64,000 nt of DNA. Origin: Bacteroidetes bacterium HGW-Bacteroidetes-16 (lineage in GTDB: Bacteria; Bacteroidota; Bacteroidia; Bacteroidales; F082). Shown in pieces: positions 16,685-25,060 of this stretch (positions are counted from its first letter, which is position 1; the number at the start of each line of letters is the position of its first letter). A model generated the notes under the pieces. That model was not told the origin of the DNA. It did no database searches and saw nothing but the letters and a program-made list of their open reading frames with translations. The stretch is from contig PHDN01000002.1 in NCBI GenBank assembly GCA_002840975.1, positions 62,001 to 126,000 of the forward strand, read 5' to 3'. A program made the translations under genes and the position numbers.

Positions 16685-17953
16685 ATGACCGCATCCGATA
16701 TTGAAATTATGGCTCCCGTGGGGTCGTACGAATCGTTGCAAGCTGCCATCCAGGGAGGAGCCAATTCGGTCTATTTTGGAATCGGCAATCTGAATATGCG
16801 CTCCAAATCATCACAAAATTTTACCCTTGAGGACCTGGCCCGGATAACAGCTTTCAGTCAACAAGCCAACATACGCACTTACCTTACCCTGAATGCGGTT
16901 ATTTACGATCATGAGCTGGAACAAATGCGCCAACTGGTAGATACAGCCAAAGACAACGGTGTAACGGCCATTATCGCTTCCGACCAGTCGGTAATTCAAT
17001 ATGCGCGACAAATTGGAATGGAAATCCACATGAGCACACAGACCAATATCACCAACCTGGAAGCGGTAAAATATTATGCTCAATTTGCCGACGTGATGGT
17101 CACCGCGCGCGAATTGCAGATCGAACAGGTGAAAGCCATCACGCAAGCCATCGAAAAACAACAAATCAAAGGACCTTCTGGAAATCTCGTGCAAATTGAA
17201 GTGTTCGCTCATGGGGCACTCTGTATGGCCGTCAGTGGAAAATGCTACCTCAGCCTCGACAACCTCAACTCATCGGCCAACCGCGGAGCCTGTCTGCAAC
17301 AGTGCAGGCGTAAATACATCGTAAAAGACAAAGAGAGCGATCTGGAATTAGAGATTGACAATGAATATATCATGTCGCCCAAAGATTTAAAAACGGTCGC
17401 TTTTCTGGATAAAATTCTGGATGCCGGAGTTCGGGTGCTGAAATTGGAAGGCAGGGGTCGTTCGCCGGAATATGTAAAAACGGTGACGCGTGTTTACCGG
17501 GAAGCTGTGGATGCCTGGTTTGCCAATGAATATACACTGGAAAATATTGGTCGTTGGAATGAAGAACTGGCCACCGTTTATAACCGCGGATTCTGGGATG
17601 GTTATTACCTGGGCAAAAAGTTAGGCGAATGGACAGATAATTATGGAAATCAGGCTACTACCCGAAAGAAATATATCGGACTGGTAACCAATTATTTTTC
17701 CAAAATCGGGGTGGCCGAAATCAAGATTGAAACCCATGATTTAAAGGTTGGGGAAGAGTTTAAGATCATCGGCCCCACAACAGGAGTTTATGAAGACCAT
17801 GTAAAGGAACTGCGCCTTGAGCTATTACCTGTTGATCAGGTTATTAAAGGAGATTTGTGCTCGCTTCCTGTAAAGGAGTTGGTACGACGTGGCGACAAAT
17901 TATATAAAATTGTAGCCGCAGATCGCACGGTTCTGAATTTGGTGCAGCAGTAG
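16685..17953 (+). CDS. U32 family protein (TrhP-like tRNA hydroxylation / collagenase-like)
   Basis: 422 residues from the ATG at 16685. The beta-barrel start IEIMAPVGSYESLQAAIQGGANSVYFG is typical of U32, and the U32 signature is complete around residue 172: E-V-F-x-x-GALC-x4-G-x-C-x-LS. Further Cys (RGACLQQCRRKY) continue the cluster that in characterised members is linked to Fe-S-dependent 5-hydroxyuridine formation in tRNA. The tRNA role is family inference; older annotation would say peptidase. It stands alone, divergent from the phosphatase. Confidence 0.87.
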   Translation: MTASDIEIMAPVGSYESLQAAIQGGANSVYFGIGNLNMRSKSSQNFTLEDLARITAFSQQANIRTYLTLNAVIYDHELEQMRQLVDTAKDNGVTAIIASDQSVIQYARQIGMEIHMSTQTNITNLEAVKYYAQFADVMVTARELQIEQVKAITQAIEKQQIKGPSGNLVQIEVFAHGALCMAVSGKCYLSLDNLNSSANRGACLQQCRRKYIVKDKESDLELEIDNEYIMSPKDLKTVAFLDKILDAGVRVLKLEGRGRSPEYVKTVTRVYREAVDAWFANEYTLENIGRWNEELATVYNRGFWDGYYLGKKLGEWTDNYGNQATTRKKYIGLVTNYFSKIGVAEIKIETHDLKVGEEFKIIGPTTGVYEDHVKELRLELLPVDQVIKGDLCSLPVKELVRRGDKLYKIVAADRTVLNLVQQ

Positions 17954-17958
17954 AATAA

Positions 17959-18063
17959 TGGAACACGGGTGACCCCGTACGAACGGGACAGGCACGGGTT
18001 ATACGGATGATCACAGATTAGTATCCGTGATTTATCCACTGCATCCGTGTCATCCGTGTTCCA
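17959..18063. repeat. 105-bp element with 10-bp terminal inverted repeats
   Basis: It starts TGGAACACGG and ends CCGTGTTCCA, an exact inverted pair. Inside are smaller inversions (CCCGT/ACGGG, ACGGAT/ATCCGT) and two ATCCGTG copies side by side near the right end. It fills the gap between the convergent U32 and macroglobulin genes. It resembles a short MITE-like or REP-like unit and could also terminate transcription in both directions. Confidence 0.55.
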
Positions 18064-18080
18064 AACATTCGAATCTATTT

Positions 18081-21000
18081 CTATTCCACCACAACCTTTC
18101 CTCCTGCCGAATGCGCGGCAAACTCAGGCGCGTACATGCTCTGAATGGTGGCCATTCCATCAACAAATGCTCCCTTTTGAGTTACATAAAGTCTATATTC
18201 AAGCACATAGGTTCCCTTTTGCATATACCGGATAAAAAAGTCAGAGCCCACATCGGTGATCTGGTGATAGTAGCCCAATCCCCCTGAATACATGTATCCG
18301 CTCAGGTTGGAAACCGGTTCCAGCCCCGTGGCACGCGTATCCGACAAATGGACAAATTCCAGGTTACGGTCGGTTATCACCACCAACCGCACCACCAGCT
18401 TATCACCGGTTTTAATTACCTGGTTTTTTTCTACAGGCATCAATACCTGTCCGCTATCGGTGCTCATTTCCAGAAACAGTTTTTTATCTACCGAGAGGGA
18501 GGTTTGCTGTTTTATCACCTTGTCGATTTGCTCAAAATATTGCCAATAAGCCGCCCCCCAGGCCAGGTGGTTATTGGGATTTTTCACTGTAATTTCTCCC
18601 AAATCGGAACTTACTTCTTCATGCGACCAGGACTTGCGAAAATACCCCGTTCCCGCTTCGGGTGCTTGTCCCTGATTGGATTTGCTATCAAGTACCTGGC
18701 CGGCCACCGTGATTTCAACCTGAACATTTTCGTCCAGCATTTTCCCGTCGGTCATCAACAAAGCATAAACTGCCTCCGCGGTGGCAGAAGAAGTACTCCA
18801 TTTGCTGGTTTGCTTCTGCTTCAGCAACCATATCTTCATCTGATCGATGATGGAGAGGTTTTTCTGCAGTTTGCTAAAGGCTTCAATCAACATGGCCTGT
18901 GTTTCTACCGGAGCTTCGTACCAGTTCCATCCTGATGGTTGACGCCAGTACATCCCCATTTCGTCGCTTACCAAAGCACGTTCCATTAGTGAACGCAGGA
19001 TGGCTTCCGAGTCGCTGCGGTAACCAAATTCAGGCAAAGCCAATGCCAGCATCCCTTGCAGATAGTTGCTTTGTTTGAGCCAATATTTCCGGGCCTGTTC
19101 TACAAAATAATCCACCGCTTTTTGACTTTTTTGTGGGATGGGATAATATTTTATCAGCAGCGATCGGGTATATAAATATTGTATGGCATTGCCCGACAGG
19201 TGGTTGTCGTTGATGGATTTGGGGAAATTCCGTTTAATTTCATCGTAGTCGTCCGCCATCTCCTGATCGAGCCATTTCACCGCTTTTTCAATCATCTGTA
19301 AGCGATTGGCATCGGAAGATAGTTCAAGCACTCCTTTGCTATCGAGCTTAGCCATTCCCAATACGATGGCCTGTGTGGTATAGCGGTCGTCGCGCATGCC
19401 ATCAAACCAGGGCCAGGCACCTGTCGAAAGTTGCTTTTCCTGCAATAGCGCCATGGTTTTTTCCTTTTCGCGGGCCATTTGGTTCAAATCGAACAATGAG
19501 GCAATACGCTGTTTTTGGGTGGCTTCATCCTCCGCTTCCAGAATCCATGGAGTAGCGCTTAAAACAGCATTTTTCAAGTCCTCATTCTTTTGAAGATTCG
19601 ACAAAAAGGCATCTAAGGAATGTTGCTTCCAGCTGTCGAACACCTGTTTGATTATCGGGTTGCTGTTTACGATGAATGATGACATCGCGTTGGCCATGTA
19701 CCGGTTGAAAACCGAAAGTGTGCTTTTGTCGACAGTTTCGGCAATGGAGGGCAAAGCCTGAATGGCATACCAGGCAGGATTGGAAGTAAATTCCAATGTA
19801 AACCGATAGTTCTGTGCGGAGGTAGGCCGTTTCATGCGACCGGTATTCACCAGGTTCAAAAATTCAAATTCTTTCTCTTCATTGGCTTTCACATTCATGG
19901 GCATGGTTTCCGTCACCAACACCCTGTTTGTCAATACGGGGATGACGCGTTCTTCACCGTCCGTGTGTGTTCCATCTGTAGCAGTGGTTCTTATTCCCAA
20001 CATTTGCAGATCACCGGGAATGAGTATCTTTTCGTTGAAAGCAGTACCTTGGCCGGGAGGAATTGACAACTCTTGTTTTTGTGACAATTCATCCGACGAT
20101 AGATTGAGCGTGTTTCCTGTTATAGGATCGTAGAACTCAATAGTGACCAGTGCTTTCATATTTACATCCGTCATATTTACCACCTTGGCGGTAAAATCCA
20201 GCTCATCATTCTGACGGACAAAACGCGGCACATTGGGCATTACCATCAACGATTTTTTGGCTTTGAACTCCTTCTGCGACGATCCCACTTTTAAATCCGG
20301 AGTATAGGCTAACATGAGGAGCTTCCAGGTGGTGAGGGCATCGGGTGTTTTGAAACTAAAGGTCACATTTCCCTCTTTATCGGTTGACAAATCGGGATAA
20401 AAGAAAGCGGTTTCGTTGAAGTTGGTACGAAGGGGTATATTTGGTTCCTTCGCTGGTTCTGGCGGCTGTGGTTGTTGCATGGTGACCGGTGCGATTTCTT
20501 CATCTTTATCAATTTCAACTTCGTCCTCAACAATTGTCATCACTCCACGTACCAGCCCCATTTTTTCATATATACCATCCGAATCTTCATAAAAATATCC
20601 AAACCAGTTGATATTGGGGTATTGGGGGCTAAAACCTGTTAAAAACGGGAACTTTTGTGCATACAGGTTACCAGAGTGTTCTGTTTGAAACTGTATTCCT
20701 TCCCAACCATGGCCTGTTGCAGTTGAATGATAAAGCGACATGTTCCATGTATGGTCGGTGAACTGATCCAATGAAGCATCGTACATTCCGGCCATCAGCC
20801 TTGAAGCCAGCGCTTGCCCATCAACACCTTTGATGTGCACTTTCCAGGTTTCCTTTTCTCCAGGAGTAAGAAAATCACGCCGGGTTTCCAAAACGATGTC
20901 CAGCTTTTTGTTGGTAAAAGGTACGTCGATAATAAATTTTTCTGTAAAAAGGCGGTTATTGATTACCATGCATGTGTTGACCAAAATACCTCCCCGATGT

Positions 21001-24000
21001 GCTTCCTTTACGGGAATTTCAAAGGTCTTTAGGCCTCCGCTCAGGATTACCCATTGGCTGAATAAAGTTTCCGTTCCATGAGTAACTTCAACCAACATAT
21101 CGGCTTTTCGGACTGCGGAGCCAACTGTAATAGTCACCGTTTGTCCGGGTTCAGCCTTTTGGGAGGATAAAGCAGCCCAATATGGAGGCTTGCCGGGAAT
21201 GGTTTTCTCATTTGAAGAATAAAGCGAAAAATAATGCTCCGCCTTTACCGATTTTCCATATTGATCTATTCCTTCCAGTACCATCACATATTCACCCACA
21301 GACCATGTACTTAATTCACCCAGCGATAGAGTGGCTTTTCCATTTATAGATAATTCTCTGTTTGACATTTCATTTCTTGTCCATTTTTCGGGCTTGTTCT
21401 CCTCTTTCCAGGCCAGATCGGGAAACTGATCACGATAGGATTGCTCGCTCATTACTTCCTGGTCGGGAAGACCAAAAGGTGTTGAAAATAATACTTTCCC
21501 GGGTGCATTCAATTGGTAAAAAGTAACCTTCGTCTCCATCCTGATTCCTGATCCTGACAGATTTGAAGCGGATATGTTAAAGTTTTCGATTGCTTCTCTA
21601 TTCACCTGATCGGTACCCTTCACGTCGAGTAAGGCAGAAACGGAGCCCACTCGAATGGATGTTTGCGCATCGTGCACCTCGCCCGTGATGTCGGTAACCT
21701 GAACCGAAACGGTGTATTGGTAAAACTGATCCAACCTGTTTTGAGCTGACGGATCGGTATTGGCTTTAAATTTCAGGGAGAAAACACCCTGATCATCAGT
21801 GGTAAATTCGCCAAAATCGATCTGCATATCAGACATCAGGTAAGGAGGAATCCAGCCATAGCTGCGGTATGGAATAGGCCAATAACTGCTACGTGTAACG
21901 CGGTAGGAGGCAAAAGCATTGGTAACAGCATTGCCCGCGTAGTTTTCAACTTTTCCTGTAACACGAATGCTGTCATTGAGTGCATATTGACCTGCTACTG
22001 TATCCAGAATTACTAAAAAGGCGGGCCTTTTGTATTCTTCAACCAGAACCTGGACATTACCTGATTTGGTTCTCAAATTCATGCTTCCATTGAGTTGATC
22101 CTGCGGGATTTGAATTGAACCCTGAAATGCACCATACGCATCTGTCACAACAGGGATTTCCATGATCTTTTTTCCATTGGGACTATACAACTGCATTAAG
22201 TCGCTCTGTCCCTTGACCAGGGTTACTTCATCTCCTAAACTTGAAACCACGATGCCCTTATAATACATAGTTTGACCGGGTCTGTAAATCGACCTGTCGG
22301 TGAATAAATACGTGCGGATTGTTGGATTAACTTGCTTTTCATTTTTATAAAAACGCATGAAATTTCGAGAAATCAACACATCCTCCCCTTTACGGAAAAC
22401 AAAAGTATAATTTCCATAACGCTCTTTTTTAAATGCAGTGATGAAGGTAAATCCGGCTTTGTTAGTTACTAACTGTCCTACCTGAACCGTTTCATGAATT
22501 CTCAGTTTGTTATTATACTGACTTTGGTACACTTCGATATCAACACCAGGGACTTGTTTTCCGGTAACGCGGTCGAGCACATACAACTCGCCACCATCGG
22601 TGTTGGTGTTTTCTTTCAAGATATAACTCAACTCCGAAACCCACAAGAGTTCAAATTCAACTTCAGATTGCTCGCTAAAATCCGGCTCATTACAAATAAA
22701 CAGTGCATAAAAACCTTTGTTAAGTGCCGGAATGCTAATGAGAGCCGTATGACCCTGATGATCTTTAGTATCGGGGAGATCACGCGAAAAGCTGAGAACC
22801 TCTTGTTGTTGAAGGGCTTGTTTCATCTGGTCCTTTTGCGGGACATTGCTTTTCAGGTAAGCATCCACATCCAACCTGACCACTTTAAAATACAGCTTAT
22901 TTACATTTTTAAAGCCAAGTGAAGCCAAAATCGGTTTACCCGGAAGGATTACCTCCTCGGTGGTGAGTGAAAAACTCTTTTGAAGAATTAGCTGAAGAAG
23001 TGCATCAAAAGGTGCTTTTTGGGCTGAATCAGTATAGATTTCCAAAGCCTGTTGGCAAATTCTGGCCGATTCTACGAGTTGAAAACGAGAACTGTCACTA
23101 ACTTGGGGTTGATAGCTTTGTCCATTGCTATAATATAGTTCTGCCAATGTATAATACACGTTACTCATTGATTTCTTGTCCTGGTTACCTTCAATCAATT
23201 TACTTAAAGCGTTGGCGTACTGATTCCACGAAGCTGAAGTTTGAACGGATTGTTGATACACATAGGTTAGTCGTCTGAGATCGAGATCGATGAATGCCCC
23301 GGAGTTATGCGAGGTAAGATGAAAGGCCAGCAAATGCTGAAATAGTTCAAGTACCTGAGCGTGGTTTTGTCCCAGTTGATTGGCATCAAGGGGCAAACCA
23401 ACAAAAGTATGTGAGTCCGCAAAGTAGGGGTTTTCGGGTTGAAAAAGAGGCTCCGGTGTATTTTTAAAATCAAGAGTGGATTCTGTAAAAAACAACAAGG
23501 CTCTGTTGGCGAGTAAATCGTACATCGTTGGCCAAAAATTGGTGTCGTATTCGGTAACGATTGCTTGAAAACCTTTCAAAGGCAACGCTTCAAGTTGTTT
23601 TCTGTTTTCAAGCGAAAGCAGGTAATGTGTTCGGATGGCTTGTTCGAACTGCATGGCATCCCAGGTTTTCATATCCATTGATGAATTCCCCATTACCGTT
23701 GTGCGTTGAAGAATTTGCCATTTATTTTGGTCATAGTATCGCTGGATGAGCTGTGCCTGCAGGGAGTGAAGAATTTCCCGTTCAGGTGTCTCTGCCGTAG
23801 ACAATTCCCCTGTCAGTTGCCCGATGGCTTTTTCCAGGTGGTTCTCCTCGAAATCGCCCTGTAGGCTCATTTTATACAATAGAGCTTTGATAAGTTGAGG
23901 CTGATTCGATTCGGCTTTGGCCTGATCATACACTTTATCAACCAGTATGATGGCGCTTTGCGGAAGGCCTTGTTTTTTAAAAGATTCAATTTCTTTCCAG

Positions 24001-24092
24001 GTTTTCTCAAAATCATTGTGTTGTTGGGCACAGGCCGGGAAAAGAAGTAAAATAAACGAGAAAGAAGCGAGAATTTGGGCAAATCGTTTCAT
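18081..24092 (-). CDS. Alpha-2-macroglobulin family protein lacking the thioester motif
   Basis: 2003 residues. A signal peptide ends near FPAC-AQQ (a weak lipobox). The N-terminal 500 residues are helical repeats, followed by macroglobulin domains including MG2 (SIYRPGQTMYYKG, about 597) and the A2M bait-proximal domain NETAFFYPDLSTDKEGNVTFSF (about 1224). The terpenoid-cyclase-like helical domain follows from about 1430, with a macroglobulin receptor-like end. At the usual thioester position, where many relatives have C-x-E-Q, the sequence reads SIAETVDKSTLSVFNRY, with no Cys or Gln. It therefore cannot trap proteases covalently in the usual way. No PBP1C gene is adjacent. Probably a periplasmic defence or envelope protein. 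Confidence 0.9.
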   Translation of the reverse strand: MKRFAQILASFSFILLLFPACAQQHNDFEKTWKEIESFKKQGLPQSAIILVDKVYDQAKAESNQPQLIKALLYKMSLQGDFEENHLEKAIGQLTGELSTAETPEREILHSLQAQLIQRYYDQNKWQILQRTTVMGNSSMDMKTWDAMQFEQAIRTHYLLSLENRKQLEALPLKGFQAIVTEYDTNFWPTMYDLLANRALLFFTESTLDFKNTPEPLFQPENPYFADSHTFVGLPLDANQLGQNHAQVLELFQHLLAFHLTSHNSGAFIDLDLRRLTYVYQQSVQTSASWNQYANALSKLIEGNQDKKSMSNVYYTLAELYYSNGQSYQPQVSDSSRFQLVESARICQQALEIYTDSAQKAPFDALLQLILQKSFSLTTEEVILPGKPILASLGFKNVNKLYFKVVRLDVDAYLKSNVPQKDQMKQALQQQEVLSFSRDLPDTKDHQGHTALISIPALNKGFYALFICNEPDFSEQSEVEFELLWVSELSYILKENTNTDGGELYVLDRVTGKQVPGVDIEVYQSQYNNKLRIHETVQVGQLVTNKAGFTFITAFKKERYGNYTFVFRKGEDVLISRNFMRFYKNEKQVNPTIRTYLFTDRSIYRPGQTMYYKGIVVSSLGDEVTLVKGQSDLMQLYSPNGKKIMEIPVVTDAYGAFQGSIQIPQDQLNGSMNLRTKSGNVQVLVEEYKRPAFLVILDTVAGQYALNDSIRVTGKVENYAGNAVTNAFASYRVTRSSYWPIPYRSYGWIPPYLMSDMQIDFGEFTTDDQGVFSLKFKANTDPSAQNRLDQFYQYTVSVQVTDITGEVHDAQTSIRVGSVSALLDVKGTDQVNREAIENFNISASNLSGSGIRMETKVTFYQLNAPGKVLFSTPFGLPDQEVMSEQSYRDQFPDLAWKEENKPEKWTRNEMSNRELSINGKATLSLGELSTWSVGEYVMVLEGIDQYGKSVKAEHYFSLYSSNEKTIPGKPPYWAALSSQKAEPGQTVTITVGSAVRKADMLVEVTHGTETLFSQWVILSGGLKTFEIPVKEAHRGGILVNTCMVINNRLFTEKFIIDVPFTNKKLDIVLETRRDFLTPGEKETWKVHIKGVDGQALASRLMAGMYDASLDQFTDHTWNMSLYHSTATGHGWEGIQFQTEHSGNLYAQKFPFLTGFSPQYPNINWFGYFYEDSDGIYEKMGLVRGVMTIVEDEVEIDKDEEIAPVTMQQPQPPEPAKEPNIPLRTNFNETAFFYPDLSTDKEGNVTFSFKTPDALTTWKLLMLAYTPDLKVGSSQKEFKAKKSLMVMPNVPRFVRQNDELDFTAKVVNMTDVNMKALVTIEFYDPITGNTLNLSSDELSQKQELSIPPGQGTAFNEKILIPGDLQMLGIRTTATDGTHTDGEERVIPVLTNRVLVTETMPMNVKANEEKEFEFLNLVNTGRMKRPTSAQNYRFTLEFTSNPAWYAIQALPSIAETVDKSTLSVFNRYMANAMSSFIVNSNPIIKQVFDSWKQHSLDAFLSNLQKNEDLKNAVLSATPWILEAEDEATQKQRIASLFDLNQMAREKEKTMALLQEKQLSTGAWPWFDGMRDDRYTTQAIVLGMAKLDSKGVLELSSDANRLQMIEKAVKWLDQEMADDYDEIKRNFPKSINDNHLSGNAIQYLYTRSLLIKYYPIPQKSQKAVDYFVEQARKYWLKQSNYLQGMLALALPEFGYRSDSEAILRSLMERALVSDEMGMYWRQPSGWNWYEAPVETQAMLIEAFSKLQKNLSIIDQMKIWLLKQKQTSKWSTSSATAEAVYALLMTDGKMLDENVQVEITVAGQVLDSKSNQGQAPEAGTGYFRKSWSHEEVSSDLGEITVKNPNNHLAWGAAYWQYFEQIDKVIKQQTSLSVDKKLFLEMSTDSGQVLMPVEKNQVIKTGDKLVVRLVVITDRNLEFVHLSDTRATGLEPVSNLSGYMYSGGLGYYHQITDVGSDFFIRYMQKGTYVLEYRLYVTQKGAFVDGMATIQSMYAPEFAAHSAGGKVVVE

Positions 24093-24124
24093 AGGATCAT
24101 TGTTGTTGAAAGATGCGTGAAGTA

Positions 24125-24132
24125 CAAAGATA
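24125..24132 (-). promoter_or_regulatory. -7 box (TATCTTTG) of the macroglobulin gene
   Basis: Perfect TAnnTTTG match on the minus strand, 33 bases upstream of the start codon. Confidence 0.5.
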
Positions 24133-24205
24133 ATGCCTAAATGAATTGCAATTGAAACAGCGGGTTAATTGAGTACTGATAACCCAGATTCAACTATTGA
24201 TGATG

Positions 24206-25009
24206 TTATTCTTCTTTTTTCACAAACTTCAACGGTTTCACCAGGCCTGAATACTCAATCAGTTCCATTTTTATAGAGCCTACAATCACCTCCGATTCAC
24301 CCATGACAGGCACATGGTTTTCGTCATCGCTTACCCAGACAAACATGGGATATTTATCGGCAAAAATATCACCAGTAGCCATCATGGGAGCAATTTTCAA
24401 ACACAGAATTCTGCCCCATTTTGTTTTTATATAGCCCCTTCCCTGGAATTTAATGGCTGATGTATACACCGAATCATCCAGAAAAAAATTGAGATAAAAC
24501 ATACTATCGGCATCAAAATCGCTCACTTTAAAAGTGCGCATATAATAAATAGCTGAAATAACATCCTGAACATTGGCCGGAATTGTTTTAGTCTTTGACG
24601 TGCTGACAGCGGTTAGTCTTTCCCTGTCAAAGGTCACCTTATCGTCTTTATTAAATTTCCCTTCACGGGTTTCGCGCAAGAAAACATACGGCAACAGGGT
24701 TTGCTGATCGACAAACGACTGAAACTTATCTCTCACCTTAAAGAAAAAATTAAACACCCCGGTTGAATTTCCCTCGCCGGTAATATGAAAAACGGTTTTA
24801 TCTGATCCTGTATATTGCTCCTTCCATTCTTCGACAGTAAGAATGGCTTCACCTGCTGTTACATTGCCTATACCCGATTGATAATACACCCGGTATTCGA
24901 GCCTTTCGCCTGTTTTAAATGCTTGATTCAGAATGACATCTTGTGCAAATACACCTGATGCATTTAGCGAGATAATAATAACTGAAATTAATAAACAGAT
25001 TCGCATCAT
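24206..25009 (-). CDS. DUF3108 family secreted protein
   Basis: 267 residues from the ATG at 25009. The signal peptide MMRICLLISVIIISLNASGVFAQ supports this start. The mature part follows DUF3108: FKTGERLEYRVYYQSG-x-G-x-V-x-AGEA, TRDREGK-like TREGKFNKDD, DVISAIYYMRTF and a C-terminal MGESEVIVGSIKMELIEYSG. The fold is a lipocalin/LolA-like beta sheet by family inference; the role is unknown. It lies 51 bases after leuS, but a -7 box immediately before the start suggests its own promoter. Confidence 0.82.
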   Translation of the reverse strand: MMRICLLISVIIISLNASGVFAQDVILNQAFKTGERLEYRVYYQSGIGNVTAGEAILTVEEWKEQYTGSDKTVFHITGEGNSTGVFNFFFKVRDKFQSFVDQQTLLPYVFLRETREGKFNKDDKVTFDRERLTAVSTSKTKTIPANVQDVISAIYYMRTFKVSDFDADSMFYLNFFLDDSVYTSAIKFQGRGYIKTKWGRILCLKIAPMMATGDIFADKYPMFVWVSDDENHVPVMGESEVIVGSIKMELIEYSGLVKPLKFVKKEE

Positions 25010-25013
25010 GGTG

Positions 25014-25021
25014 CAAACGTA
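25014..25021 (-). promoter_or_regulatory. -7 box (TACGTTTG) of the DUF3108 gene
   Basis: Perfect TAnnTTTG on the minus strand, only four bases before the ATGATG start. It lies in the leuS-DUF3108 gap and argues for a leaderless transcript. Confidence 0.5.
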
Positions 25022-25060
25022 CAGAAAGTATGATTCATAAAAGGCATAGGGTCTCACATA

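Noticed and set aside
18348-18935. 195-codon plus-strand ORF
   Set aside because: Shadow of the macroglobulin gene on the opposite strand, with low-complexity Phe/His-rich translation.
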